Of a stretch of DNA of 64,000 nt, positions 21,310 to 33,025 are shown in pieces. A model generated the notes under the pieces. That model did no database searches, was not told the origin of the DNA, and saw only the letters and a program-made list of their open reading frames with translations. A program made the position numbers and the translations under genes. Positions within the stretch are counted from its first letter, which is position 1; each line of letters starts with the position of its first letter. Source of the DNA: Diphasiastrum complanatum (Eukaryota > Streptophyta > Lycopodiopsida > Lycopodiales > Lycopodiaceae); assembly GCA_029204225.1 (NCBI GenBank), contig MU832208.1:1-64000 (forward strand), written 5' to 3'.

Positions 21310-22626
21310 AACCACTTAGGGAGCTTCATGTCAGGTGATCGGCTTCCTGGTAAAAATGTATCCCACGATACATCCTTCTCCTTGCATTTGTCACCTGCAA
21401 CTTCAATCCTTCTTGTACCAAAAGGTTTGTCCCTACCTCTCCAACCTGACTCTTGAGGTTGAGTAGTAGTATCTTGAGATATATCCTCATGTTCATCACT
21501 TGGAAGGTCAATGAATGGATCATCATCAAGTGGTATCCTCACTATACCATCTTTTCCACGGGATGTGTCTATCTTCTCAGTATCCTCGTCTTCATACATC
21601 TTGGATTCATCAAAGATAACATCACGACTTATATGAATTTTGTTTTCGACTGGACCATAACATCTATAGCCCTTCACATGATCATCATATCCTAGGAATA
21701 TGCACTTGATAGTCTTTGCATCAAGTTTACGTCTCTCTTCCTTAGGAATGTGTACAAAGGCCTTACATCCAAATATTTGCAAGTGGTTCACCTTTGGCTT
21801 CTTCTTCGTGAATGCTTCCTCGAGTGTTATCTTTGGTATGGCAATGGTAGGACTTCTATTTTGAAGATAGACTGCCTGCTACATGCTTCTGACCAAAAAT
21901 CTTTTGGTAGTTTCATCTCATCTAGCATAGGTCTGGCACTTTCCACAATCATACGATTCTTGCGCTCAGCTAACCATTGAGAGCAAGAGTATGAGCTTGC
22001 GTAAATTTTCTTTTAATCCCACATTGATCACAAAGATCATTGAAGTCATTAGACTTGTACCCACCTCCACTATCTGATCTTAGGACTTTGATCTTCCTAC
22101 CTGTCTGATTTTCGACCAATGCTTTGAAGCTCTTGAAGTTATCAAATGCATTTGATTTCTTCTTCAAGAAGTAGATCCACGTCTTACGTGACATATCATC
22201 AATAAAGGTCATGAAATAGAAGGCTTTACCTAAGGACATGGTCCTCATAGGCCCTCATAAATCTGGGTGGATTAAATCCAGGATGTTCTTTGCTCTTGCA
22301 ACACCCCCTTTATTGAACTTCTCTTGATGCTGCTTCCCATATACACAAGATTCGCACATCGATTTCAAGTGATCTTCTATGGTAGGCAATCCTGTTACCA
22401 TCTCCAATTTTCTCATCAAACTGAGGCTTCCCAAGTTCAAGTGACCAAGCCTCTTATGCCACAACTCAATTTGCAATGGAATGGACGATACAAGTCCATG
22501 TTGCCCCTTAATTGTAGCATTCAACCTGTACAATTTTGTATTGGGCTCTCTTACTCCATTCGCATCCTTTGGTTCACATCCTTCACAAAGCAACGATCAT
22601 GGGCGAATTCTACTTTCAACTTTTGA
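21310..22626 (-). pseudogene. Integrase of C1
   Basis: The zinc domain reads LWHKRLGHLNLGSLSLMRKL ... CESCVYGKQH. The core reads FYFMTFIDDMSRKTWIYFLK, VLRSDSGGGYKSNDF and, past a stop, AERKN with the catalytic Glu. The C-terminal part is LQIFGCKAFVHIPKEERRKL and HISRDVIFDESK. In the usual RSDNGGEF block the residues are RSDSGGGY. Breaks occur near 22250, 21970 and 21800, so it cannot give one protein. Confidence 0.85.
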
Positions 22627-23757
22627 TCAGTAATGACTCCAAGAGAAAGTAGATTTTTCTTCAAACCTGGTACGTAAAGTACTCTTGATCATCCTGCATT
22701 TGCCATCAGGTAGTTGGATTGAAACGGTGCCTATCCTCTTGATCTTGCACACTTCACCATTTGCTTGTGAAACAGATGTTCCATTATCCAACACCTTCAA
22801 ACTACTAAACCAATTCTTGTTACCTGTCATGTGTCTTGTGGCTTCCGAGTCAATATACCATGCTTGATCATCTTGATTAGATGACAATGCAGATATGAAG
22901 ATGCTAGAGTCTTCAATCTCACCCTCATCGACAAGGTTACCTGCTTGTTTTGGTTTTCCCTTGTCTTGTTTTGCCAGGAATTTGCGACATTCACTCTTCC
23001 AATGGCCCTTTTTACCACAATGGAAGCAATTGTCTTTCTTCTTAGTTTTACTGGAAGATCTCTCATCCTCCTGAGACTTGGCAAATTGCTTCTTAGACTT
23101 CTTCTTGCCCTTGCCCTTGCCTTGTTTTTGGCGTGTCGCAAGTGTCTGATCGTCAGTATTTTGACGTCTAGCTTTCACCATTTCTCGTCGTTGCTCTTCC
23201 TGCATCAAGATTCCTGTGAGCTCATCAAAGGTTGGCAATCTTTCTCTTGATGCTATTCCGCTCACAAACATCTGATAGGGTTCTGCAATGCCGCACAATG
23301 CATTGTGCACTAGCTCCACATCATGTATGCGCTCACCAATAGAATGCGATTCATCTCTCATTGTCTTGATTCTGGTCATGTACGTCTGAATGTGCTCTCC
23401 TTGTTCCATGCGGGCACTATTCAACTTTGACTTCAGAAACATGATTCTTGACGGATTTGACGTCTCGAACTGCTCCTTTAGCACATCCCATGCCTGTCTG
23501 GGTGTAATAGCATCACAAATGTGGGTAATGATGTGATCCTTCATTGACAAGTTAATGAAGGTCAAAGCTTTCCTCATTTTTTTGTCGAACACTTTGATAT
23601 CTGCTTCATTTGGCGGCCTTCTCTCATCACCTATGACAAATTTTCACACATCTTTCTCCATCAGTATGTTTTCCATTTTGAATTTCCACACTGCATAGTT
23701 AGAAATCCCGTCCAATTTGCTACTTTCACTCAAAATGGACTCTCCCATGTTTGTCAT
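22627..23757 (-). pseudogene. Gag and protease of C1
   Basis: The start is at 23757: MTNMGESILSESSKLDGISN then YAVWKFKMENILMEKDV, where an expected Trp codon is TGA. The frame then runs 321 codons: the UBN2-type capsid region (QAWDVLKEQFETSNPSRI, SKLNSARMEQGEHIQTYM), a Lys-rich stretch, one canonical zinc knuckle CFHCGKKGHWKSEC, and the protease WYIDSEATRHMT. The protease triplet is Asp-Ser-Glu where Asp-Ser-Gly is required, a likely loss-of-function change. The frame closes near 22630, before integrase. Confidence 0.88.
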
Positions 23758-24183
23758 CGCAAAACTGCTTAAAACTTCTGCCTTAGGCTAAGAATAGTAT
23801 GCCGAGGCCAACATCGATGTCAGAAGTTGAAAATAATGACCTGCACTTTTTTCCTTATCAGGCCACTCGCCGCTTTTCCACCAAATTGAAAGCCAAATCG
23901 GCATCGCCTTCCGAAATGCACTCAGTCGTCAACTCCCAACAACGTGCCCAGTGGAATGGTGAAATCACTTTTGGCATACTCCGAACACTTTCTCCGCTGC
24001 AATCACTCTGTTTTGCTGTATTGTACTTGTAGGTACAATCCGGGTGCCCTTCGTTTGGAGGTTATAGCCTTTTGTTTGGGTCAAAACGGGCAAAGGACCC
24101 AAAAATAGGGACTTTTCTAGTTTTTGAACTATTTCTTCACCTTGAAGAAACTTCACTCTTCACTTGTGAAGGGACCCAACTCC
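23758..24183 (-). other. 5' leader of C1, gag-proximal part
   Basis: Untranslated leader of C1, split by C2. ACTCC at 24179-24183 is the left copy of the C2 target duplication. No coding content is recognised. Confidence 0.7.
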
Positions 24184-24865
24184 TGTAAAAATTACAGCAA
24201 ATAAGGATCCTAAAACACTTGAAATGATGAGGGAAACAATAGATTATGATTTCATAAGATTAGCACAAGTTGAACCATCAAAATCCATCAAAAATCTATG
24301 CTTGAACCTCACTAAATGGCCCAAATCCTTGAAGAAGGCTTCACACGTGTGAAAGTACGGCCTCCCACAGTCTGAGTACTGTACACCAGACCTACATTCA
24401 ATCCTATAATCATTAGTAATCACAAGTACTCAAACAATTATGAACATAGAGAGCAATTGCACCATTATGAGAGAAAAATCATGAAATTGCTTGATTGATT
24501 TTGGTGAGATATCATCACCTATATATACATGATCCATCACGGTTTTGGGCAGGTTTGAGTAGCCCTAAACCTATCCCTAGTGCTAATTTTGGTGGATCTT
24601 TCATCCCTACCAAGTTAAGGTTTGAATCTTGGAGATCCCTCAACAATGCAAAAACTACCAAAAATAGCTCCTATTTTTTCTCTCTTGTATCTAAGCATAA
24701 TTTGGACTCATTCCAAAGGTTCTAACACTTAGGTCTACTTGAGAACATCCTTATGAATGGAATCCTATTCTATTTGGCACGTGTTACAAGCCACATCATG
24801 ACCATCTAACTATTTACAAGTCATATGACCAAAACTAGTCAAGCTAGAATTGTGAATTTTTAACA
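24184..24865 (-). repeat. 3' LTR of C2 (left end)
   Basis: Near-identical to 29625-30306. On the plus strand it is followed by CTCCTCCTCACT, the complement of the polypurine tract AGTGAGGAGGAG. Confidence 0.95.
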
Positions 24866-24877
24866 CTCCTCCTCACT
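24866..24877 (-). other. Polypurine tract of C2
   Basis: AGTGAGGAGGAG on the minus strand directly before the 3' LTR. Confidence 0.8.
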
Positions 24878-24942
24878 ATCTAGCTTGGTTCAATCATTGC
24901 TTTACTAATCACTCCAAGTGATGATCTGAACTTCATAAAAGG

Positions 24943-26480
24943 TGTCTTTTGAAGTGGTTTAGTAATAGATCAGCTACACATTCATTGCTTGAAACATGCT
25001 CCAAAGCAATCTCTTTGGCTTGCACCATTTCTCTCACAAAGTGATGGCATATCTCAATGTGCTTAGATCTTGCATGGAAGATTGGGTTAGATGCAAGGTA
25101 TTAGGCTGATATATTGTCATTGTAGATGATTGGTGCCTCCTCTGAATCCATGATCTTTAGCTCCACCAATAATCTCTTGATCCAAAGTACCTCCTTTGTA
25201 GTGGTTGTCAAAGCTTTGTACTTGGCCTCGGTTGAAGATAGAGATATAGTTTCTTGCTTTTTTGAAAGCCATGAAACCATACCTTCTCCTATGAAAGTTG
25301 AATAGGCACTTGTTGATTTCCTATCCCTCTTGTCCCCTGCAAAATCTGAATCACTAAATGCATGAAGGTTAATCACATCTCCTCTATATAGAATCCCAAA
25401 ATCCAATGTACCCGAGATGTATCTTAGAATCCTCTTAGCCTTTTTCCAATGAATATTCAATGGCTTTTGCATGGATTGGCTCAACCTACATACACTAAAG
25501 CTAAGATCTGATCTAGTTATAGTGATCCATATTAAGGAGTCTATAAGTTGTCTAAACAAAGTGATGTCCATGAAGGATCTCTCATCATCTTCATTTGGCA
25601 CTTTTACATCTTGTTCCATTGGTGTGTCAACACTTTTGCATACTTCCATCTTAAACTTCTTCAAAAGACTTTGGCATAGTTTACTTGACTTATAAAGATG
25701 AAATCAGACCCTCTAAGTACTCTATGCCTAAGATGAAGTGAAGACACCCTAGATCTACCATTTTGAACTCTAAGGATAGATCTATCTTGATTTTTTCAAT
25801 ACCATCAACACTATTTCCACTAATGATGATGTCATCTACATAAATGAGTAAAAGTACAATACCAACATCATCAAACTTAATGTAAAGAGTGGGATCATAT
25901 TCACTTTGAACAAAAGAAAGTGAAATAAGATAGCAATGTAGTCTTGAATTCCAAGATCTCGAGGCTTGCTTCAAGCCATAGATGCTTCTTTGGAGATGGC
26001 ATACTTAGTTCTCCATTCCATGCTTGATGAACCCTTGTGGCTGCTCCATATAGATATCCTCTTCCAAAAAACCATTCAAGAAAGCATTAGAGACATCCAT
26101 TTGATATAGGATCCATCCAAAGTGTGATGCAAGTGCAATGATTAGCCTTATTGTGACCATCTTGGCCACGGGTGCAAAAGTTTCCTCATAGTCTATCCCT
26201 CTCTCTTGAGCATAACATTTTGCAACTAATCTTGCTTTATGTTTGTTAACACTCCCATTTGCATTCAAGTTAAGCTTGAAGACCCACTTGCATCCTATTA
26301 CATTCCTTTGAGGTCTCTCAACAAGCAACCAAGTTTCATTCTCAATCAAGGCATCATACTCATCCAACATAGCTTTATACCATTCTTTGGAGTTCAATGC
26401 ATCTTCAACATTATATGGTTCTTCAAAACTAGATAAAGCATAAGAAGTGGATGAGAAACCCTCAACTTGTTGTCCTTTGC
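24943..26480 (-). pseudogene. Reverse transcriptase and RNase H of C2
   Basis: Coding order: NVIGCKWVFKLNLNANGSVN, KARLVAKCYAQERGIDYEET, QMDVSNAFLNGFLEEDIYME, then a stop, IYGLKQASRSWNSRL, LLIYVDDIIISGN (catalytic YVDD) and LGCLHFILGIEYLEG. After another stop come KSVDTPMEQDVKVPNEDDER, RSDLSFSVCRLSQSMQKPL and RNase H: SDSDFAGDKRDRKSTSAY, SWLSKKQETISLSSTEAKYK, IIYNDNISA, a stop, and ARSKHIEICHHFVREMVQAK. It ends near 24943. Four in-frame stops by inspection; otherwise full length. Confidence 0.9.
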
Positions 26481-27626
26481 CTTGATGGCTCCACTTTTGC
26501 CCTTGAAGATCTCCTTGGTGTGATAGGTGAGTTTGGTGCTTGCTCCTCCATGAGCTCCTCCTCAAAACCAAGATCTTGCTCCTCGGCCATCTTCTTCTTG
26601 ATTGTTGGAGCACTTGAGCCTTCTTCAAGCATATGCATATGATGTTCATCAAAGATAACATCCCTTGAAACAACAAATTTGTTCAAGGATGGGAGATAGA
26701 CTTTGTAGCCCTTGCTTGAGCTTGCATATCCAAGCATGATCCCTCTTGTGGAAGATGGATCCTCCTTGGTTCTTGTTTCCAATGGCACATGCACATAACA
26801 TATACACCCAAAAACTTTCAAGTGATTAAGATTGGGTTTCTTTCCATACAACATCTCATAAGGAGTTTTGCCTTCAATTGCTTTGCAAGACACCCTATTC
26901 ATCAAGTAGTTTGCACATACAAGAGACTCACCCCAAAAGGATTTGGGCAAACAAGCATCTAATCTTAAAGCCTTAGAACATTCACATAATGTTCTATTCC
27001 TTCTTTCAGCAGCTCCATTTTGTTGAAGAGTGTAAGGGCAAGAAGTCTCTTTCTTGATCCCTTCCTCCTCACAAAAGGCCTTGAACTCATTGGAGATGAA
27101 TTCTCCACCATTGTCACTTCTAAGAATCTTGATGCTATGATTATGATGCTTTTCCACAAACAACTTGAACTTTACAAAAGTATCAAATACTTGAGACTTG
27201 AAGGAAAGTAAGAACACCCAACAATATCTTGAGTAGTCATCAATGAGGGTTAAAAACATGGATGAACCTTCATTAGATTTGGTGCTAGCAATGTGCACAT
27301 CCGAGTGTATGAGTTCAAGAGGATGAGATGACTTTGTGATGGAGTTAAGAAACACCTTCTTATGTGCCTTGGATAAGGCACAAGCTTCACAAACCTTGTC
27401 TTCCTTCCCAATAGACCTTGGTAGGCCTAAAGCATACTCCTCCTTGATCATAGCCTCCATGGAACCCGAGTTGACATGTCCAAGTCTTTTGTGCCATAAA
27501 GTAAAGGTAGATATCTTGCTCTTATCGGCCAACATGACAACATTAGTATCCACAAATGCATCCAACTTATAAAGTTTGCCAAGTTTAGTGCCCTTAGCCA
27601 CTATATTACCCTTCTTCTTGATGAAA
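26462..27626 (-). pseudogene. Integrase of C2
   Basis: A 379-codon open stretch starting near 27601. The zinc domain is LWHKRLGHVNSGSMEAMIKE ... CEACALSKAHKK. The core carries LELIHSDVHIASTKSNEGSS (first Asp), ILRSDNGGEFISNEFKAF (second Asp) and YTLQQNGAAERRNRTLCEC (catalytic Glu). The C-terminal block follows: GKTPYEMLYGKKPNLNHLKV, GIMLGYASSSKGYKVY and FVVSRDVIFDEHH. A Pro/Ser-rich linker then leads to RT. The catalytic triad is complete and this domain is open; only a frame change at its end, near 26470, separates it from RT. Confidence 0.92.
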
Positions 27627-27628
27627 CA

Positions 27629-28813
27629 TTAATTTGAAGCAAAGTCAACATTGAAACCATTGTCTACCATTTTGCCAACACTCAGTAGATTCTTTGTTAT
27701 TGTAGGAATGTACAAAACACCTTCTATGTTGATCTTTCTGAAAGATCCTAAGCAAAGGGGAATGCTACCAACTCCTTCAATCTTACAAGCTTCATCATTT
27801 GCTGTATAGATAGACTTTATAGGTCCATCATAAGATAAGAGAGAAGAGAAAAACTCCCTTTTACTAGTCATGTGTGAACTAGCACCCGTGTCAATCCACC
27901 AAGGATCTTCTCCTTTGAAGCTTGTTGAAGAAAATATGGACATCATGAGAGAGTCCTCATGTGAACTCTCCTCCTCCTCCTCTTTGCTCATGTTGGCTTG
28001 GATTTGATCTTGCTTCCTCTTGAAGCATTCCGAGGCATAATGCCTCATCTTGCTACAATAGTAGCACTTCACCTTTGATTTGTCCTTCTTGACTTTGGTG
28101 GTTGATGGAGATGCCTTTGAGGGTCCTTCTTGATCCTCAAGCTTTGTAGACTTCTTGAATGTTGATCCTTTGCCTTTGGTGAAGAGAGCTTGGTCATCTC
28201 CACCTTGGATGGAAAGCCTACCCATCCTCTCTTGCATTTGGCTCCTTCTTGATTCCTCAGCCATGAGTGTGCCTTGGAGTTCTTCAAGTATGGATAGCTT
28301 ACCCATAATTGCATATCCCTGAACCAAATTTTCAAATTCAAACCTTAGTCCATTAAATATGAGTTGAACAAGCTCTTTATCCTTGATAGGATTACCTATG
28401 AAGGCTAGCTCTTTGTTCAATTCCTTTACTCTTAGGACAAAAGTATGTGCACTCTCTCCTTTCTTTTAATAGCTTCTATAGATTTGATTCTTCAAAGCTA
28501 ACATTCTAGTTTGGTTCCTGGATTCATAGACCTTTTGCAAAGTCTGCCAAGCATCTTGAGCCAAAGTGCGATCTCCTACCTCTCTTAAGAGTTCATTTGC
28601 AACATTCATTTTTATGCAATGTAGTGCAACATTGCACCTCTTGATGTATTTGGCTTTTTCTTGAGGATGAATAGGTTCACCCTCCTTACCATTTACAATT
28701 TCCATCAGATCTTGCATGATCATGATGGATTCCATTCTAACTTTTCATATGGAATAGTTAGTTTTGTTGAGCCTTTCATTAGTATCCAAAAGATATGCAT
28801 TTATAGATGCCAT
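27629..28813 (-). pseudogene. Gag and protease of C2
   Basis: The start is at 28813: MASINAYLLDTNERLNKTN then YSI, a TGA where homologous C4 has Trp, and KVRMESIMIM. It continues KYIKRCNVALHCIKMNVANE and LAQDAWQTLQKVYESRNQTR, with a second stop (TAA) near 28466. Then come ELAFIGNPIKDKELVQLIFN, a zinc knuckle CYYCSKMRHYASEC, and an intact protease motif WWIDTGASSHMTSKREFF. The end is near 27629, where a stop precedes integrase. The architecture is ordinary for copia; homologous to C4 at 50880. Confidence 0.9.
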
Positions 28814-29611
28814 CTAGTCTCCTTATCAAGGACTTGACACAAATGAAGGATACTTATATTGATTTGATTGAAGATCTACCTTATCCCACTTCTTAGGGAC
28901 CTGAAAAGATCAGTAATAGACTTCCTATAAATATCTAAGAATTATCTCTAACAAAATCAAATCATAGAATACTAGAAACAATGCACTTGCTTGATTGAAG
29001 TAGACAATACTAGTAGAATTGCCCCTCTTTCTATAAAGAACATTAAAGTTTCCAAATGATCTGATCAAGAGTGAATTTCAGCAACCTAATATACTTCCAA
29101 AATCACTTGTAAAAGATCTAAATGGAACTTAATGAGGATGCAACACAATCTACTATCCAATCACAAGCAAAAAATGATCAAAATTGATGAAAAATTGATC
29201 TAATTTGGTGCATAAGTCAAGCAATGGTTGGACTGAACCTAAATCACTTTAGGAGGTGTCCATTATACCTTAGAATAGCCTTGAAGAGTCCCCAGAACTC
29301 TGATCTTCCCTCTCCTTGAATGCTAGAAAGCCTCCTCCATGAAATCACCTCCAAAACTCGCTTAGAAATCAATGCTTGGAGCAAGCAAAACTTGCTATCT
29401 TGGTAATGTGAATTGAATTCAACTTTGCCTCTGGTTTTAGACACCTAAACACCTGAAAATGAAGTCACACAACACCAATCTCCAATGTATTTGACTCACT
29501 TTGAGTTCTAGAATCAATGCTAGATGCTAAGATCCAATCTACACAAGATTTAGATCAAAAATTGTGATCAAATTGAATGAAAACCAAGGATTTAGCTCAT
29601 TTAAGCCTTTA
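28814..29611 (-). other. 5' leader of C2
   Basis: Untranslated leader of about 800 bases between the primer site and gag. The stretch AGGTCCCTAAGAAGTGGGATA (minus strand, near 28900) is also found before the C4 gag start. Confidence 0.75.
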
Positions 29612-29624
29612 GGCTCTGATATCA
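29612..29624 (-). other. Primer-binding site of C2, initiator tRNA-Met type
   Basis: TGATATCAGAGCC on the minus strand directly after the 5' LTR; one base differs from the TGGTATCAGAGCC site common to plant copia elements. Confidence 0.85.
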
Positions 29625-30306
29625 TGTAAAAATTACAGCAAATAAGGATTCTAAAACACTTGAAATGATGAGGGAAATAATAGATTATGATTTCATAAGA
29701 TTAGCACAAGTTGAACCATCAAAATCCATCCAAAATCTATGCTTGAACCTCACTAAATGGCCCAAATCCTTGAAGAAGGCTTCACACGTGTGAAAGTACG
29801 GCCTCCCACAGTCTAAGTACTGTACACCAGACCTACATTCAATCCTATAATCATTAGTAATCACAAGTACTCAAACAATTATGAACATAGAGAACAATTG
29901 CACCATTATGAGAGAAAAATCATGAATTTGCTTGACTGATTTTGGTGAGATATCATCACCTATATATACATGATCCATCACGGTTTTGGGCAGGTATGAG
30001 TAGCCCTAAACCTATCCCTAATGTTAATTTTGGTGGATCTTTCATCCCTACCAAGTTAGGGTTTGAATCTTGGAGATCCCTCAACAATGCAAAAATTACC
30101 AAAAATAGCTCCTATTTTTTCTCTCTTGTATCTAAGCATAATTTGGACTCATTCCAAAGGTTCTAACACTTAGGTCTACTTGAGAACATCCTTATGAATG
30201 GAATCCTATGCTATTTGGCATGTGTGACAAGCCACATCATGACCATCTAACTATTTACAAGTCATATGACCAAAACTAGTCAAGCTAAAATTGTGAATTT
30301 TTAACA
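29625..30306 (-). repeat. 5' LTR of C2 (right end)
   Basis: 682 bases, the near-identical partner of 24184-24865, followed by the ACTCC target duplication at 30307-30311. Confidence 0.95.
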
Positions 30307-31182
30307 ACTCCAATTTCAGTATGAAAATTTTTAATGAAGTTGAAGGCCAGAATGCACTTCAATTCTTCAGGGCCCTGTTCAAAGCCCATCCAATGGCTGA
30401 ACCAAATCTTGTGGTCCACGTTTCTCTCCCATCACAAGTTCTGGACCGTCGATGCATCTGACACCTCATCCAAAGGTCCAAACTGCATCTGGGCGTTGAA
30501 CCGCTCTCCTACAATCGCTATGGCCTTCCAGACGCTATAGCACCCTTCGCGTTGGGCTCGCACGAGCTGCCCGCTCTCTCTGTCCGTGGCCGCGCCTCCC
30601 CACACTCAAATTTGCTTGATCTAACTCGCCTGTGGATCGATTTGAGCACGATCTGAGGCCTGGAGCAGGGTCGCCCTACTGATTCCAAGACTATAGAGTG
30701 TTCACTCAAGAAATTCCGTGGAGAAATGGTGATTTTAGCTCAACTTGACAAAGTGGCTTTTTTCACCTTTTATCGCAAATATGCTAGGTTAACTGTCTGG
30801 AGACAAATCTCTGACATAAACCTCAAAATCTCTCCATAGCTAGTTGACAATGTGATTAGCTTCCTTCCTGTCCTTACGACATCCAAAACGGTGCACAATA
30901 GCGAAGAAATCACCAGTTATGTATAAAAACCGTTACCCCAAGCCCGGTTTCAATTTTCAACTGGTTTCAAAATTGTCAATTTTTCACCAAATGTTTCTCT
31001 ATCTGATGCTATGCACAGGCTAATAATCCCTCTGTTGAGCTTAGCAAGCCTCTATAAACTAGAAACCGTGCACTAGTGCTTCTCTTTCCGTCTTCAACCC
31101 GCTGTAAACCAGAAACTCTCAGAAGATAGTTCTCTCGAAGCTCTCTTCAACGATGATGCTGTACTGTGTACACTTCCTCTAC
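30307..31182 (-). other. 5' leader of C1, LTR-proximal part
   Basis: Continuation of the C1 leader beyond the C2 insertion, reaching the primer site. Together with 23758-24183 the leader is about 1.3 kb. It is more GC-rich than its surroundings around 30400-30700. No coding content is recognised. Confidence 0.7.
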
Positions 31183-31195
31183 GGCTCTGATACCA
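31183..31195 (-). other. Primer-binding site of C1, initiator tRNA-Met type
   Basis: TGGTATCAGAGCC on the minus strand, abutting the LTR end; a perfect match to the usual plant copia site. Confidence 0.92.
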
Positions 31196-31469
31196 ACTTA
31201 GAATTTGCTTTGCATAGGAACACAAATCATACTACATAGTAACACAAACTAAAAACACTCTCCACAGCAAGCTCACATAGTAACTGTATTTCTCATAATG
31301 AAATTACACTGTACATATAGTTGTTCACTCAGGCAACTCATGCATGACCCAGGTTGCCGTTGGCTGGACGCGTGTCCTGTCGACTTGCCTCATGGCGAGG
31401 CTAACTGATCCTTATCCACTGATAGGACCCACAGTATAGTAACACAGTGATTCTACTTTAATTCTAACT
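31196..31469 (-). repeat. 5' LTR of C1 (right end)
   Basis: 274 bases with the same unusual AGTTAGAATT...AAATTCTAAGT ends as the left LTR, followed by the target duplication AAAAG at 31470-31474. Confidence 0.92.
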
Positions 31470-31474
31470 AAAAG

Positions 31475-33018
31475 AGCCCTTATCACACGGTTCAAACCTC
31501 GAAAGTTTATGGAAGACCCTTTTCTACTTTTAAGTAAAATTAAAATGGGAAAGCGAAAAATGGTACGAGATTACATTGAACAAGTAAAACGCCTCAGATC
31601 TGAGTGCGAACTTGAGCTGATTAACGAAAATGCCATGAATATGTGGTTTTTATCAGGTTTATCTAAAAGGCTCAAACGTGAGCTGAAACGCCATAATGAG
31701 TACGAACTTTTGCAAAAAGTAGAAATAGATGGAAAAGTTGCAGTCGCAATTTGATGAGAAGATCAAAGCATTGGAAGATTTCCATGGACAAGCGAACAAG
31801 GAACCTGAGAAGTTTGCAAAGACTTTTCCTACCAGCAAAAATATCTGGTGTTCTATCTGTGCAGGAAATCACATAGTGAATGAGTGTCCTCAATGGAAAA
31901 AACGAATGGAAATCAGTATATGCCATTTGTGTAATTCGTTTGATCATGAGAATGCTTTTTGAAACTTCAATCCTTGGATAATTCAACAACGGTATGCCCA
32001 GATGGAATATCGAGAACCACATTATGGAGGAAATCCGGCAGTTAGAGCTCGACAATCTGCTCTTGGATACCTGGAACGGTTAGCCTTACCTGTCCCATCA
32101 AAGCACCCCGCTCCTCCTATCAATTTGATGGAACCAGAACCTTACAGAAGTCCCGAGCAATGGAACTATGGTAATAATCAAGAAGGTGGATCTTCTAAAC
32201 AATATGCTATTTATGCTGTCGCACAACAACAGGCATCTAGAAACTGGACCAGAGCACCACTTGGATGCTTTTCATGTGGAGAAAATCACAAAGTTGCAGA
32301 ATGTCCAAATAAAGAAAAAATTGTACCATTATGTCGTGACTGTGGTTATGGCCATTGCTATAAGGAGTGTCCAGCAAAACCGAAGTGACCACCGGCTAAA
32401 GCTCCTATAAATTTGATAATAATCAAGCAAAGAACAGTAGCTCAGAATATACCAAGTGTACCCTTGATGATGGTCACAAGAGCACAGAAGCAGAAAGAAC
32501 CGGTAGCAAATCCAGTACTTGTTAATTCTATACCATTAACTCATATACCAACAACATCTGGAGTCTATACAAATCTTCATGCAGAAAAAAGAAGATATCA
32601 GGATATGAGACAGTGGATTAAATATTTGCAAGAAGAAGAGGAGCTTCAGGCTGCTAGAGCAACAATCGAAGTTCGTTCTTCACCATTGCAGTTATCGGAA
32701 AATTCACATACAAATATGAATGCTCAGTTGCATCATCATGAAGAACCCTTCAAGATGACCGAACCGGAAGCACTGCAAATAGAGCTGCTCATGAATATTT
32801 TGTCTAGTAAGATCAATATTTCAATAGGAGTGTTCCTGAAGTTGGTGCCAAAAGCAAAAGAAGTATTAGCGCAAAAGTTAAGTCAAGTTGAACCAAAAGT
32901 CCATCAGGAGCCACTTTTTTGTACTGGATTTGAAGAATCTAATGAAGTACTCCATGTCGGAGTAGCTTGGAAAAGTGAACAATCACTCTGCCGATACAAC
33001 ATAGCAATTTCCTATTGA
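31475..33018 (+). pseudogene. Gag of A2, continued after C1
   Basis: It resumes at GRKF-type capsid sequence (KFMEDPFLLLSKIKMGKRKM, YIEQVKRLRSECELELINEN), with a deletion near 31715 that removes the acidic/Thr-rich part. Then come the zinc-knuckle modules CSICAGNHIVNEC, CHLCNSFDHENAFx (the last Cys codon is a stop, TGA), CFSCGENHKVAEC and CRDCGYGHCYKEC. After a stop at 32386, the segment from 32413 reads MVTRAQKQKEPVANPVLVNS, SHTNMNAQLHHHEEPFKMTE and LMNILSSKINISIGVFLKLV. The region 32690-32740 is the uninterrupted counterpart of the C3a target in A1. Confidence 0.85.
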
Positions 33019-33025
33019 AGCAGTT

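Larger units (their letters stand above)
24184..30306 (-). mobile_element. C2: reverse-strand copia retrotransposon inside C1
   Basis: Two 682-base LTRs (24184-24865 and 29625-30306) with TG...CA ends (TGTAAAAATT...TTTTTAACA on the plus strand) flank a complete copia gene order on the minus strand. ACTCC lies on both sides (24179-24183 and 30307-30311). About 16 of 682 LTR positions differ by eye. It is 6,123 bases long and sits in the untranslated leader of C1. It is the youngest and best preserved element here, but gag has two stops and pol has breaks. Confidence 0.95.
19334..31469 (-). mobile_element. C1: reverse-strand copia retrotransposon inside A2 gag
   Basis: Two 274-base LTRs (19334-19607 and 31196-31469) flank copia gag, protease, integrase, RT and RNase H, all on the minus strand. 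The primer site lies next to the right LTR and the purine tract next to the left LTR. AAAAG on both sides (19329-19333 and 31470-31474) is the 5-bp target duplication. Without the nested C2 (24184-30306) it is about 6.0 kb. By eye the two LTRs differ at roughly 23 of 274 positions. Confidence 0.93.
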
